Counted from the first letter of the stretch, positions 33,474-44,374 are shown. The stretch: DNA of 64,000 nt from UBA5066 sp048500275 (GCA_048500275.1 JASNYI010000002.1:372001-436000), one strand, 5' to 3'. Numbers and translations: made by a program. Notes: generated by a model not told the origin, from the letters alone.

Positions 33474-33728
33474 ATGGCCAATCCCGCCTGGAAGGTCGCG
33501 TCGGACCTCACCGAGGGGTACCTCACGCTCAACAGCGTGATGCTGAAGAAGTACGAGCCGCACGAGCTCGTCGCGCTCCAGACCGAGCTCGACCGGGCCG
33601 CCCGCGAGATCCGGGGCACGGTCGTCCCGCAGGACGACCTCGAGGCGAGCCAGAAGAAGAACCGCAAGCTCCTCCGGATCTCCCAGGCGATGACCGTTCT
33701 CAACGCGAGCCGGACGCGGGGACGGTAG
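33474..33728 (+). CDS. Small uncharacterised protein
   Basis: 84 residues with no recognised domain. It appears helical, with charged heptads (LVALQTELDRAAREIR, LEASQKKNRKLLRISQ), and lacks a signal peptide or membrane segment. It fills the gap between the acyl-CoA dehydrogenase and asnS, starts 8 nt after a possible minus-10 (CATTCT) and 43 nt before the next gene. A TTGACG-like minus-35 at 33436-33441 gives an 18-bp spacer. It is probably real, because start, promoter and composition agree, but its role is unknown. Confidence 0.65.
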   Translation: MANPAWKVASDLTEGYLTLNSVMLKKYEPHELVALQTELDRAAREIRGTVVPQDDLEASQKKNRKLLRISQAMTVLNASRTRGR

Positions 33729-33757
33729 CCTCCCCGGCGGAGCCGTCCGCCGCCTGC

Positions 33758-33763
33758 TAAATT
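33758..33763 (+). promoter_or_regulatory. Candidate minus-10 box of asnS, leaderless arrangement
   Basis: TAAATT ends 8 nt before the ATG at 33772, with no Shine-Dalgarno between. The match to TATAAT is moderate. Confidence 0.35.
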
Positions 33764-33771
33764 CGGCCCCT

Positions 33772-35075
<1,304 letters not shown>

Positions 35076-35079
<4 letters not shown>

Positions 35080-37133
35080 GCGAGCTCCCGAAGGTCCGGG
35101 CGGCGCTCGACCGGATCGACGCGGCCCTCCTCGACCTCCTCGCGGAGCGGTCGGCCGTCGTGGACGAGGTGGCGGCGCTCAAGAGCCGCGAGCAGGGGCT
35201 CCTCCTCAGGGACCTCGAGCGCGAGCGCGACCTCCTCTCCCGGGTGGGGAAGGAAGCGCAGAAGAGGGGCCTCAACGCCTTCCACGTCGTCCGGATCTTC
35301 CGCGACGTCGTCGAGGCCTCCGTGCGGCAGCAGGAGAGCCGGCTGACCCGTACGGCGAACGAGGAGGAGGCCGAGCCGGCCCTCCTCCGGGTCGCGTTCC
35401 AGGGGAGCGAGGGGGCCTACAGCCACCTGGCGGGGCGCAGGTTCTTCGCCGACCGGGCCGAGGAGCCGATCTTCGTCGGCTACCGCTCGTTCCGGCAGGC
35501 GGTCGAGGCGGTGGAGCGCGAGGAGTGCGAGTTCGGCATCCTCCCGCTCGAGAACTCCGTCGCCGGGAGCATCAACGAGACCTACGCCCTCCTCGGCGTC
35601 TCGAAGCTCTCCATCGTGGGGGAGGAGGTCTGGCCGGTCGAGCACTGCCTCCTCGGGCTCGGGAAGGCCCCGCTCGCCCGGCTCCGGCGGATCTACTCGC
35701 ACCCCCAGGCCCTGATGCAGTGCTCGGAGTTCCTCGAGAGCCTCCCCGGCGCCACGGCCGAGAGCTTCTTCGACACGGCCGGGGCCGTCCAGAAGGTGAA
35801 GGAGCTCGGGAGCGAGGAGAACGCCGCCATCGCCTCGGCCGAGGCGGGGGAGCTTCACGGCCTCGTCGTCCTCCGGCGCGCCATCGCGAACCAGCGCAGC
35901 AACCAGACCCGCTTCGTCGTCGTCCACAAGCGGCCGTTCCGGTTCGACCCGAGGATCCCCTGCCGGACCTCGCTCCTCCTCGTCACCGACCACCGGGAGG
36001 GGGCCCTCGAAAGGTGCCTCGCCGAGCTCGCGAGGGCCGGCATCAACATGACGAAGCTCGAGAGCCGGTCGATGCCGGCGACGCCCTGGGAGTACCAGTT
36101 CTACGTCGACATCGAGGGGAACGTCGAGGAGGCGCGCGTCGTGGCGGCGCTCGAGGGGATCGGCCGGAACGCCCGGTACCTGCGCGTCCTCGGCTGCTAC
36201 CCGAGGAAGGCGGACCCCTCCCGCGACGTGCCGAAGGACGTCGACCTGCTGCCGGAATCGCCGGGACCGGCGCCGGACCCGGCGGGGACCCCCGTGCCGG
36301 CAGAGAGCGGAATCGCCTACCCGCTCACCGCCCGGCGGTCCGCGGAACCCGAGGCGAGGACGCACGTCAAGGTCGGCGACATCGTCTTCGGCGACGGGTT
36401 CGTCGTCGTCGCGGGCCCCTGCGCGGTCGAGAGCGAGGAGCAGGTCTTCGAGGCGGCGCGGATCGTCCGGGAGGGGGGCGGGCGCGTCCTGCGCGGAGGG
36501 GTCTTCAAGCCCCGCACGAGCCCGTACTCGTTCCAGGGCCTCGGATTCGCCGGCCTCGACATCCTCTGCCGGGCGGGCCTCGAGTACCAGCTCCCGGTCG
36601 TCACCGAGGTCGTCGCCCCGGAGGACGTCGAGCGGGTCGCCGAGTTCGCGGACATGCTCCAGGTCGGCGCGCGCAACATGCAGAACTTCGCCCTGCTGAA
36701 GGCGGTCGGCCAGAGCTCGAGACCCGTCCTCCTGAAGCGGGGGATGATGTCGTCCGTGGAGGAGCTCCTGCTCGCGGCCGAGTACGTCCTCTCGGCGGGG
36801 AACCGCTCCGTCGTCCTCTGCGAGAGGGGCATCCGGACGTTCGAGACCTCGACGAGGAACACGCTCGACCTCGGCGCGGTGCAGGCGATCAAGGCGAAGT
36901 CCCACCTGCCCGTCATCGTCGACCCGTCCCACGCGATGGGCGTGACCGCGTTCGTGGCGCCGATGGCCCGGGCCGCGCTCGCCGCCGGGGCCGACGGCGT
37001 GATCGTCGAGGTCCACCCGCGGCCCGAGGAGGCGCTCTGCGACGGGCCGCAGGCGCTCACGCCGGCGCTCTTCGGGGCGATGATGGGAGACCTCCGCCGG
37101 ATGGCGCAGGCTCTGGGGGTCCGGATATGGTGA
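35076..37133 (+). CDS. Trifunctional chorismate mutase / prephenate dehydratase (ACT) / DAHP synthase
   Basis: 685 residues holding first and late steps of phenylalanine synthesis in one chain. Residues 1-90 are an AroQ chorismate mutase helix bundle (VRAALDRIDAALLDLLAERS). Residues about 104-285 are prephenate dehydratase (VAFQGSEGAYSHLA, ILPLENSVAGSI, SHPQALMQCSEFL, and the NQTRF motif at 276-280). Residues about 295-375 are an ACT regulatory domain, with ESRS in place of the usual ESRP. A Pro/Ala linker (376-425) leads to a type I-beta DAHP synthase (430-685: VAGPCAVES, RGGVFKPRTSPYSFQG, VGARNMQNFALLK, VDPSHAMG). CM-PDT and DAHPS-CM fusions are known; this three-way form is unusual. The ACT domain could let phenylalanine inhibit both entry and exit steps. 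Confidence 0.95.
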
Positions 37134-37882
37134 AGACGGAGCGGGAAGAGAAGGAAGGCCTGCAGACCGCCACGGAGCCCGATCCGATGCGCGAGACGGT
37201 GGCCCGCATCTTCGACTCGACCGGAGAGGCGTACGACGGGATCGTCGACAGGGCGACGGCCGGCGAGGACTTCCGCTGGAAGTGCCGGATGCTCGAGCTC
37301 CTTCCCCCGCCGCGCCGGGTCCTCGACCTGGCCTGCGGGACGGGGATCCTGACGGGCCTCATCCTCGAGCGCTTCCCGGCCTGCCGGGTGGTCGGCGTGG
37401 ACGTGACGGAGGAGTACCTCGCCGTCTCCCGCAGGAGAGCCTCCGAGCGCGCCGACGGCCGGGTCGAGCTGCTTCTCGGGCGGGCCGAGGACGCCCCGTG
37501 GGGCGACAGGACCTTCGACGCCGCCGTCTCCTGCTACCTCCCGAAGTACGCCGACCGGCCGCGCCTCGTCGCGGCCCTCGGCCGCGCGCTCGAGCCGGGA
37601 GGGACTCTCCTGCTCCACGATTTCACGCTTCCCTCGTCCCCCGCGGTCCGCCAGGTCTGGGAGAAGCGCTGGGCCGGCCTGCGCGACGAGGCCGCGCGCC
37701 ACCTTCCCGGCGCGGTCGCGATGATGGAGCTGGCGCCGCGGGTGGTTGCCGAGGAGCCGTGGGTGGACGACCTCCTGGCTCTCCTGCCGGTCGCCGGCTT
37801 CGAGGAGGTCGGGGTGGAGCGTCTTTCCATGGGGACGGCCGCCATCGTGAAGGCCCGTCGCGCGTCCGGGCCCCGCCGATGA
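37127..37882 (+). CDS. Class I SAM-dependent methyltransferase (UbiE/MenG-like)
   Basis: 251 residues with the UbiE-type order: an N-terminal helix pair (ETVARIFDSTGEAYDGI), motif I VLDLACGTGILTGL, VVGVDVTEEYLA, RAEDAPWGDRTFDAAVS and ALEPGGTLLLHDF. The arrangement resembles demethylmenaquinone/ubiquinone methyltransferases, but some quinone hallmarks are missing, so the substrate is left open. The ATG at 37127 overlaps the trifunctional gene by 7 bp; a GTG at 37130 would give the usual 4-bp overlap. It is followed by 73 bp that hold the rimO promoter. Confidence 0.82.
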   Translation: MVKTEREEKEGLQTATEPDPMRETVARIFDSTGEAYDGIVDRATAGEDFRWKCRMLELLPPPRRVLDLACGTGILTGLILERFPACRVVGVDVTEEYLAVSRRRASERADGRVELLLGRAEDAPWGDRTFDAAVSCYLPKYADRPRLVAALGRALEPGGTLLLHDFTLPSSPAVRQVWEKRWAGLRDEAARHLPGAVAMMELAPRVVAEEPWVDDLLALLPVAGFEEVGVERLSMGTAAIVKARRASGPRR

Positions 37883-37902
37883 GGCCCGGTCGCAGCGAAG
37901 GC

Positions 37903-37908
37903 TATAAT
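37903..37908 (+). promoter_or_regulatory. Consensus minus-10 box of rimO
   Basis: TATAAT exactly, 47 nt before the ATG at 37956. The minus-35 region is weak. The leader ends with GAGGAA close to the start, so rimO is translated in the ordinary way, unlike many genes here. Confidence 0.6.
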
Positions 37909-37955
37909 CAAGGATTCGCGCCGCGGCCCGCCGGGGCCGCCCGAGGAATCCGCGA

Positions 37956-39308
37956 ATGCCCGTGAAGCTCCCCTCCGTAGGAATCGTCTCGCTCGGCTGC
38001 CCGAAGAACCTCGTCGACACCGAGGTGATGCTCGGCTACCTCGAGCGCGAGGGGCTGGCCCTCGGCGACCCGGAGTCGTCCCGGGTCGTCATCGTCAACA
38101 CCTGCGGCTTCATCGACCAGGCCAAGGAGGAGTCGGTGAACGCCGTCCTCGAGCAGGTGCGGCGCAAGGAGGCGGGGGAGGTCGACCGCGTCGTCGTCGC
38201 GGGGTGCATGGTCCAGAAGTACGGCGCGGAGCTGGCGGCGGAGATCCCCGAGGTGGACCACTTCCTCGGCCTCGACGACCTCGAGAAGGCCCCGGCCGCG
38301 GCGCTCGGCCTTCCGTCGCTGCCGCGATTCACGGCCAAGCCGCTCGCCACTCGCCTCTACGACGACCTCGCGCCGCGGGTCCTGACGGGCCGCCGCGGCT
38401 ACGCCTACCTGAAGGTGGCCGAGGGGTGCAACAACCCCTGCACCTTCTGCACGATCCCGCAGATGCGGGGCCTCCAGCGCTCCCGGAGCGTCGACTCGCT
38501 CGTCCGCGAGGCGCGGTCGCTCGAGGCGCAGGGTGTCGTCGAGCTCGTCCTCATCTCGCAGGACACGACCCGCTACGGCGAGGACGTCGGGCTGGGCCGC
38601 GAGGGGCTCGCGACGCTCGTGAAGGCCCTCGTCGCCGGTACCGGGTTCCCGTGGATCCGGTTCCTCTACGCCTACCCGAAGACCCTGCACGACTCGGTCC
38701 TGCGGCTCATGGCCGAGGAGCCGCGCTTCGTGCCGTACGTCGACATCCCCCTCCAGCACGTCTCGCGCGGGGTCCTCGCGGCGATGCGCCGCGGGGGCGA
38801 CCCGGGGACGTACGCCCGGATGTTCGCCGGGATGCGAGAGACGGTTCCCGGCATCGCGCTGAGGTCGACGTTCATCGTCGGCTTCCCCTCCGAGACGGAC
38901 GCCGACTTCGACGAGCTCCTCTCTTTCGTGAAGGAGGTCGAGCTCGACCACCTGGGCGTCTTTCCCTACTCGCCGGAACCCGGCTCGGGGGCGGAAGCGC
39001 TGGGCGACCCGGTCCCGGCCGAGGTGAAGAGCGAGCGCTGCGCCGCCGTGATGGAGGCGCAGCGCGGGATCTCCCGGCGGAAGAACCGGGCGCTGAAGGG
39101 GAAGGTCCACGAAGCGATCCTCGAAGGCGTCTCGACCGAGTCGGAGCTCCTCCTCGAGGGACGGCTGAGGCGGCAGGCTCCGGAGATCGACGGGAAGCTC
39201 CTCGTCAACGACGTCCCGGAGGGATTCGTGCCGCGTCCCGGCGCCGTCGTGAAGGTCCGCGTGACCGAGGCGCACGACTACGACCTCGTGGGGCGCGTCG
39301 TCGCCTGA
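37956..39308 (+). CDS. rimO: Ribosomal protein uS12 methylthiotransferase RimO
   Basis: 450 residues. An N-terminal UPF0004 domain binds one [4Fe-4S] cluster through Cys in LGCPKN, NTCGFI and AGCMVQKY. A radical-SAM domain carries CNNPCTFC for the second cluster. A C-terminal TRAM domain follows (about 385-450). RimO adds a methylthio group to an Asp of ribosomal protein S12. DTEVMLGYL and QMRGLQRSRS fit RimO rather than the tRNA enzyme MiaB. ribF follows 13 bp later, so they probably share a transcript. Confidence 0.95.
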   Translation: MPVKLPSVGIVSLGCPKNLVDTEVMLGYLEREGLALGDPESSRVVIVNTCGFIDQAKEESVNAVLEQVRRKEAGEVDRVVVAGCMVQKYGAELAAEIPEVDHFLGLDDLEKAPAAALGLPSLPRFTAKPLATRLYDDLAPRVLTGRRGYAYLKVAEGCNNPCTFCTIPQMRGLQRSRSVDSLVREARSLEAQGVVELVLISQDTTRYGEDVGLGREGLATLVKALVAGTGFPWIRFLYAYPKTLHDSVLRLMAEEPRFVPYVDIPLQHVSRGVLAAMRRGGDPGTYARMFAGMRETVPGIALRSTFIVGFPSETDADFDELLSFVKEVELDHLGVFPYSPEPGSGAEALGDPVPAEVKSERCAAVMEAQRGISRRKNRALKGKVHEAILEGVSTESELLLEGRLRRQAPEIDGKLLVNDVPEGFVPRPGAVVKVRVTEAHDYDLVGRVVA

Positions 39309-39321
39309 GCCCGCGCCTGCC

Positions 39322-40266
39322 GTGAACGTCTTCGTCGACCCCTTCCGACGCTCGGACCTCCCGCGGGGGGGCGTGGTGACGATCGGGAACTTCGACGGCG
39401 TACACCTCGGGCACCAGGGGATGCTCCGCCGCGTCGTCGACAGGGCGCGGGCGCTCGACGCGCCCTCGGTCGTCCTGACGTTCGACCCTCACCCGACGAA
39501 GGTCCTCCACCCCCAGCGGGCGCCGAAGCTGATCCAGACCCTGCGCCAGCGCGAGGAGGCGATCGCCGCGCTCGGCGTCGACGCCCTCGTGGTCGTCCCG
39601 TTCACCCGGGAGTTCGCGGCGATGCCCGCCGAGGAGTTCGTCGCCGACCTCCTCGGGCGCTGCCTCGGCGCACGGGAGGTGCACGTCGGGTCCGCCTTCG
39701 CGTTCGGCTGCGGCAAGCGCGGGAACGTGGCGCTGCTCTCCCGCCTCGGCGACGAGGCCGGGATTCGCGTGGAGCCGCTCGACGTCGTCGCCGAGGGGGG
39801 TGAGCCCGTCTCGTCGACGAGGGTGAGGACGCTGCTGCAGGAAGGGGACGTCTCCGGGGCCCGGAGGCTCCTCGGTCGTCCGTTCGCGATGGACGGAGTC
39901 ATCGCGAAGGGGGACCGGATGGGGAGGAAGATCGGCTTCCCGACGATCAACCTGAAGACCGGCAACGAGCTCCTCCCCCGCGACGGCGTCTACGTGACGA
40001 AGGTCCTCCTGCGCTCGTTCGAGCGGACCTTCTCCTGCGTCACGAACATCGGACGCCGGCCGACGGTCTACGAGGACTACGCGACGACGGTGGAGTCGTA
40101 CATCCTCGACTTCTCGTCCGACGTCTACGGCGAGGAGATCCGCCTCACGTTCTACGAGCGGCTTCGCGACGAGATGGTCTTTCCCTCGATGCTGGAGCTG
40201 ACGGCGCAGATCCGTCGGGACGTCGAGGCGACGAGGCTCTGGCTCCTCTCGCGGGGCGAGGCGTGA
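39322..40266 (+). CDS. ribF: Bifunctional riboflavin kinase / FMN adenylyltransferase
   Basis: 314 residues. The N-terminal nucleotidyltransferase domain has GNFDGVHLGHQ and TFDPHP. The C-terminal riboflavin kinase domain has GDRMGRKIGFPTINL, RDGVYVT and an ESYILDFSSDVYGEEI segment with the catalytic Glu region. It converts riboflavin to FMN and then FAD. The GTG start follows rimO closely. Its stop overlaps the next gene by 4 bp (GTGA). Confidence 0.95.
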   Translation: MNVFVDPFRRSDLPRGGVVTIGNFDGVHLGHQGMLRRVVDRARALDAPSVVLTFDPHPTKVLHPQRAPKLIQTLRQREEAIAALGVDALVVVPFTREFAAMPAEEFVADLLGRCLGAREVHVGSAFAFGCGKRGNVALLSRLGDEAGIRVEPLDVVAEGGEPVSSTRVRTLLQEGDVSGARRLLGRPFAMDGVIAKGDRMGRKIGFPTINLKTGNELLPRDGVYVTKVLLRSFERTFSCVTNIGRRPTVYEDYATTVESYILDFSSDVYGEEIRLTFYERLRDEMVFPSMLELTAQIRRDVEATRLWLLSRGEA

Positions 40267-41132
40267 GCGTCCTCGTCCTGGGGCGCGCCGCGCTCCTCTT
40301 CCTCGCGCTCCTGGCGGCGCGCCGCGGCCGTCACCCCCGGTGGGCCTTCCTCGCGGGAGCGGCGGGCGCGGGCGCGGCGTTCGGCCCGGAGCCTCTCCGT
40401 TCCTTCGAGCCGCTCGCGGCCGGCGCCGCGCTCCTCGCCGCCACGTTCCTCCTCGCGCTCCTCGTGTCGGCCACGCACTCGCCGCTCGCCTCCGAGGCGG
40501 CCCGCGCCACGGCGGCGCTCGCGGCGGGCGCCGCCGCGGCGACGCTCCTGGCGTTTCGCGAGGCCGGCCCCCAGACGGCGCTCCTGGCCGCCGGCGCGGT
40601 CGGGGCCGGCCTTTCCGTCTTCGGAGCCGAGGGGTGCCGTGCGAACGCAGAGGCCGGCTGGCGCCGCGGGCTCGCCTGGGCCGGCGCCGTCGCGCTTCCG
40701 GGTCCCGTCGCATTCGGGCTCCTCGAGCTCGGGGCCGGCCTGCCGCCGAGGCTCCGTCCCGCCGGCCCGGCTCTCGCGCTCCTCGTCGCGGTGCTCGCCT
40801 GGCTGCCCGCCTTCCTCCTCGAGCGGCGCCGCGTCCAGCGGGAGCTCGGAGAGGAGGCGAGCCTCGGCATCCTCCCGGTCGAGGACCTGGCCATCCTCGG
40901 GAACCCTTGGAAGCGGTGCCGCGAGGCGCGTTTCGGCCGCGCCGACGAGAGACGACAGTACGTGAGGAGCGCGCTTCTCCTCGCCGTGGCCCGCCAGCAG
41001 CAGAGGCGCCGCTCGGGGGAGGCGATCCGCCTTCGGCAGCTCGAGGTCCTCGCCTTCCGGACCCGCGTGCGCCGGGCCGTCGAGGGACGCTCGGCGAGGT
41101 TCGCCTCCGCGTCGGACGAGGTCGCCGTCTGA
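40263..41132 (+). CDS. Uncharacterised multi-pass membrane protein
   Basis: 289 residues, not recognised. The first 190 are Ala/Leu-rich with about six predicted membrane helices broken by short Arg-containing loops. The remaining 100 are a basic cytoplasmic tail (LERRRVQRELGEEASLGILP... and RRRSGEAIRLRQLEVLAFRTRVRR). No catalytic motif is visible. The GTG start overlaps the ribF stop by 4 bp, which argues that it is a real gene of the rimO-ribF transcript. It could be a scaffold or regulator, but nothing in the sequence decides this. Confidence 0.75.
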   Translation: MSVLVLGRAALLFLALLAARRGRHPRWAFLAGAAGAGAAFGPEPLRSFEPLAAGAALLAATFLLALLVSATHSPLASEAARATAALAAGAAAATLLAFREAGPQTALLAAGAVGAGLSVFGAEGCRANAEAGWRRGLAWAGAVALPGPVAFGLLELGAGLPPRLRPAGPALALLVAVLAWLPAFLLERRRVQRELGEEASLGILPVEDLAILGNPWKRCREARFGRADERRQYVRSALLLAVARQQQRRRSGEAIRLRQLEVLAFRTRVRRAVEGRSARFASASDEVAV

Positions 41133-41184
41133 GCCGCGACGCGCGCGGCAACCTCTCCGCTCCCGGGCCGTATCATCCGAGGGC

Positions 41185-42264
41185 TTGAGAGTCTTCCGGC
41201 CCTCGCGGGCTTTTCTCCCGGCCGTCCTCTTCGCCCTCCTGGCCGCTCCGGTCCGGTCCGCTCCCCCGGAGGACGAGCCCCCGAGGTTCCTCCTCGGCGC
41301 CTCGCTCTCGGCGCTCGAACCGACCTCGGATCGCGACCTCAGGGAGGCGGAGCTCCTCTACGCCTTCCTCTCGGCCTCCTTCCGGGAAAAGGGGTTCGGA
41401 GCGCGTCTCGAGGTCCGGGCGCGCGAGGGGGAGTTCCGGGACTACTTCCCCGGGCCAGTGTGGCTCGAGGAGGGCTACGCGTTCGTCGACACCCCTGCCG
41501 GCGAGGTTCGCGTCGGGAAGGTCGCGGCGGTCGTCGGCCTCGCCGACCAGACGTACGGTGGCGACCTTTTCTCGCTCAACGGCGTAAACCGCAACCCCGA
41601 CTGGGGCGTCCAGGTCATCGGCAGCCGGGCCCTCGGCTGGAACTCGATCGACTGGACGGCCCGATGGGCCGTCAGGAACGACCGGGTCGCCTGGGAGGAA
41701 GAAGGGAAGGGTGTCGAATCGGACCTCTCCGCCTCTCTCCACGACGGCCTTTCCGGGCGGGTTTCCTTCCTCTACGACAAGGTCCTCTGGAAGGTCCGTC
41801 CGGGCCTGTCGGGCGCAACCGCCCGTATCGTCCCCTCGGACGGGCGCGCGGAGTACCGCAGGAACGACGCGGCCCTGGACGTGACGGCCTCGCTCGGCCC
41901 GCTCGCCGTGGAGCTGCAGGGCCTCGTCCGCTCGGCGGACGAGCCGGCCGAGGGGGAGCTGCGGCCCGAGGCCGAGAGGGACGGTCGCGCCTTTCGCGGG
42001 GCGCTCCGGTTCGAGCTCCCGACCGTCGTCTTCCGCTATACCTACACCGAGTGGCGCTACACGGGCGCCGGTTCGAGCGAGAGAATCCACCAGCGCGCGG
42101 CCGTCTGGATCGGCCGAAAGGGGATCGAGGCCACGGTCGAGTACGCCGCGAGGACAATCCGGACGGGGGATTCCGTTCGGACTTTCAACGCGTTCCGGCT
42201 CGGGCTGGTCGTCCGGTTCCCGTTCGGGTCGTCTCCCGGCGCCGGCCGGGGAGGGAAAGGCTGA
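41185..42264 (+). CDS. Probable outer-membrane beta-barrel protein
   Basis: 359 residues. A signal peptide (about 1-25, cleaved near VRSA) is followed by a run of amphipathic strands with alternating aromatics (for example VVFRYTYTEWRYTG and NAFRLGLVVRFPFG), typical of a porin-like barrel. The family is not recognised. The TTG at 41185 is the best start: GAGGG sits just before it and TATCAT (41171-41176) could be the minus-10. The gene is 4 bp before macA, so it might serve the efflux system, but it is not a TolC-type helical channel. Confidence 0.72.
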   Translation: MRVFRPSRAFLPAVLFALLAAPVRSAPPEDEPPRFLLGASLSALEPTSDRDLREAELLYAFLSASFREKGFGARLEVRAREGEFRDYFPGPVWLEEGYAFVDTPAGEVRVGKVAAVVGLADQTYGGDLFSLNGVNRNPDWGVQVIGSRALGWNSIDWTARWAVRNDRVAWEEEGKGVESDLSASLHDGLSGRVSFLYDKVLWKVRPGLSGATARIVPSDGRAEYRRNDAALDVTASLGPLAVELQGLVRSADEPAEGELRPEAERDGRAFRGALRFELPTVVFRYTYTEWRYTGAGSSERIHQRAAVWIGRKGIEATVEYAARTIRTGDSVRTFNAFRLGLVVRFPFGSSPGAGRGGKG

Positions 42265-42268
42265 ATCG

Positions 42269-43633
42269 ATGAAGAGAGCCCTGATCGGAGCGGCGGTCGT
42301 CGTCGCCGTCGTCGCCGGAGGAGTGCTTCTACTCTCGAGGGAGAAGAAGGACGGCCCGAAGTTCCGGAAGGAGAAGGTCACGGCGGGGTCGGTCGTCGCG
42401 ACCGTGACGGCGACCGGGACCCTCTCGGCCGTCACGACCGTCAAGGTCGGGAGCCAGGTTTCCGGCATCATCGCCAGGCTCCACGCCGACTTCAACGACG
42501 AGGTGAGGAAAGGCCAGCTCCTCGCCGAGCTCGACCCGACCCCCTTCCTGACGTCGGTCGACCAGCGGCGGGCCGACCTCGAACGGGCGAAAGTGGAGCT
42601 GCGCAACGCCGAGCTCGTCCTCGCGCGCGCGAAGAAGCTCCTCGAGGCCCAGCTGCAGGCTCAGTCGGAGTACGACACGGCCAAGGCGAACCGCGACGGG
42701 GCCGCTGCGGCGGTCGAGCAGTCGACGGCCGCCCTGAGGCAGGCCGAGACGAACCTGGCGTACACGCGCATCACCTCGCCGATCGACGGCGTCGTCGTGA
42801 ACCGGGAGTACGACATCGGGCAGACGGTGGCGGCCTCGTTCCAGGCGCCGACCCTCTTCACGATCGCGCAGGACCTCACGAAGATGCAGGTCCTGACGAA
42901 CATCGACGAGGCGGACATCGGCCGCGTGAGGGAAGGGCAGGAGGCGAGCTTCTCCGTCGACGCCTTCCCCGACCGCCCGTTCCAGGGTGTCGTCTCGCAG
43001 ATCCGCCTCTCGCCGCAGACGGTCCAGAACGTCGTCACCTACCCCGTCCTCCTCGACGTCGGGAACCCGGACCTCAGGCTCCGGCCCGGGATGACGGCGA
43101 ACGTCTCCGTGCCCGTCGACCGCAAGGACGACGTCCTGCGCGTCCCGAACGCGGCGCTCCGCTTCCGTCCCGACCCGGCCGACCTCGAGGAGACCGGCAA
43201 GAAGGCCGGGAAGGAGGGGGGAACGAAGGCCGGTGGTCCGCCCGGGGACGGGCCGGCCGAGGAGAAGACGGCCGACGCCGCGGCAGGATCCCGTGCCGGA
43301 GGGCCCGGGGGCCCCGGGAACGCACGGAACGCGGCGGGGGCTCGGCCGGCCCGAGGAGAAGGGGCCGGGCGCCCGGGGGCCGGTTTCGCCGGACGTCCCG
43401 GGGCGGGGCGCCCCGGACCTTCCCGGGAGGCGGACGTCTACGTCGAGCTGCCGACGGGGAAGCTGCGGGCCGTTCACGTGAAGACCTTCCTGACCGACGG
43501 GAACGTCACCGCTGTCGAGTCGGACGCGCTGAAGGACGGGGACGAGGTCGTCCTCGGCCTCGCGACGGCCCGAGCGATGGCGGGAGGAGCGCCGGGAGGG
43601 GGCCGCCCGACGCGCGGCATGGGGCGGATGTAG
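42269..43633 (+). CDS. MacA-type periplasmic adaptor (HlyD/RND membrane-fusion family)
   Basis: 454 residues: an N-terminal membrane anchor (4-23), a biotinyl-lipoyl half (VKVGSQVSGIIARLHADF), a helical hairpin (about 95-160), and beta-barrel elements (TRITSPIDGVVV, IDEADIGRVREGQEASF). About 80 low-complexity residues rich in Gly, Ala, Pro and Arg (roughly 305-395) interrupt the membrane-proximal domain before it resumes with ADVYVELPTGKLRAVHV. The protein links the inner-membrane MacB pair to an outer-membrane channel that is not in this window. It is followed 3 bp later by the ATPase gene. Confidence 0.9.
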   Translation: MKRALIGAAVVVAVVAGGVLLLSREKKDGPKFRKEKVTAGSVVATVTATGTLSAVTTVKVGSQVSGIIARLHADFNDEVRKGQLLAELDPTPFLTSVDQRRADLERAKVELRNAELVLARAKKLLEAQLQAQSEYDTAKANRDGAAAAVEQSTAALRQAETNLAYTRITSPIDGVVVNREYDIGQTVAASFQAPTLFTIAQDLTKMQVLTNIDEADIGRVREGQEASFSVDAFPDRPFQGVVSQIRLSPQTVQNVVTYPVLLDVGNPDLRLRPGMTANVSVPVDRKDDVLRVPNAALRFRPDPADLEETGKKAGKEGGTKAGGPPGDGPAEEKTADAAAGSRAGGPGGPGNARNAAGARPARGEGAGRPGAGFAGRPGAGRPGPSREADVYVELPTGKLRAVHVKTFLTDGNVTAVESDALKDGDEVVLGLATARAMAGGAPGGGRPTRGMGRM

Positions 43634-43636
43634 GCC

Positions 43637-44374
43637 GTGGAGCGAACGGGCAACGAGCCGGTCATCCGGATCCGCGACCTGACTCGCGTCTACCGGATGG
43701 GGGAGACGGAGGTGCGCGCCCTCGACGGGGTCACGCTCGACGTCGCACCGGGGGAGTTCCTGGCCGTGATGGGTCCCTCGGGCTCCGGCAAGTCGACGTT
43801 CATGAACATCGTCGGCTGCCTCGACCGGCCCACCTCCGGGACCTACGTCCTCGGGGGGACGGACGTCTCGACCCTCGACAGGGACGAGAGAGCCGGCATC
43901 CGGAACGACAAGATCGGATTCGTCTTCCAGAGCTTCAACCTCCTGGCCCGGACCTCCGCCCTCGAGAACGTCGAGCTCCCCCTTCTCTACTCCCGCAAGC
44001 ACCACCTCTCCGACGCCGAGCAGCTCGAGCGGGCGCGCGGCGCCCTCGGGAAGGTGGGGCTGGCCGACCGGTGGGACCACACCCCCGCGCAGCTCTCCGG
44101 GGGGCAGCAGCAGAGGGTCGCCATCGCGAGGGCGCTCGTGAACGACCCGGCCATCGTCCTCGCCGACGAACCGACCGGGAACCTCGACTCGAGGACCTCC
44201 GACGAGGTGATGGGCATCTTCCAGGCCCTCAACGAGGAGGGCAAGACGGTCGTCCTGATCACGCACGAGCACGACATCGCCGAGTACGCCCGGCGCGTCG
44301 TCGCCTTCCGCGACGGCCGAATCGTCTCGGACGAGGCGGTGACGAGCCGCCGGACGGCGAAGGGGACCCCATGA
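43637..44374 (+). CDS. MacB-type ABC transporter ATPase
   Basis: 245 residues, an ABC ATPase of the MacB/LolD/FtsE branch: A-loop Tyr near VYRMGETEV, Walker A GPSGSGKSTF, Q-loop FQSFNLLA, signature LSGGQQQR, Walker B AIVLADEPTGNLDS and the switch His in LITHEHD. The GTG start lies 3 bp after macA. The stop overlaps the permease start by 4 bp (ATGA). It powers export of a substrate that cannot be told from sequence. Confidence 0.93.
   Translation: MERTGNEPVIRIRDLTRVYRMGETEVRALDGVTLDVAPGEFLAVMGPSGSGKSTFMNIVGCLDRPTSGTYVLGGTDVSTLDRDERAGIRNDKIGFVFQSFNLLARTSALENVELPLLYSRKHHLSDAEQLERARGALGKVGLADRWDHTPAQLSGGQQQRVAIARALVNDPAIVLADEPTGNLDSRTSDEVMGIFQALNEEGKTVVLITHEHDIAEYARRVVAFRDGRIVSDEAVTSRRTAKGTP

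Noticed and set aside
41185..42264. The beta-barrel protein as the TolC partner of MacAB
   Set aside because: TolC-type channels are mostly long helical hairpins with internal duplication; this sequence is strand-rich and lacks those repeats.
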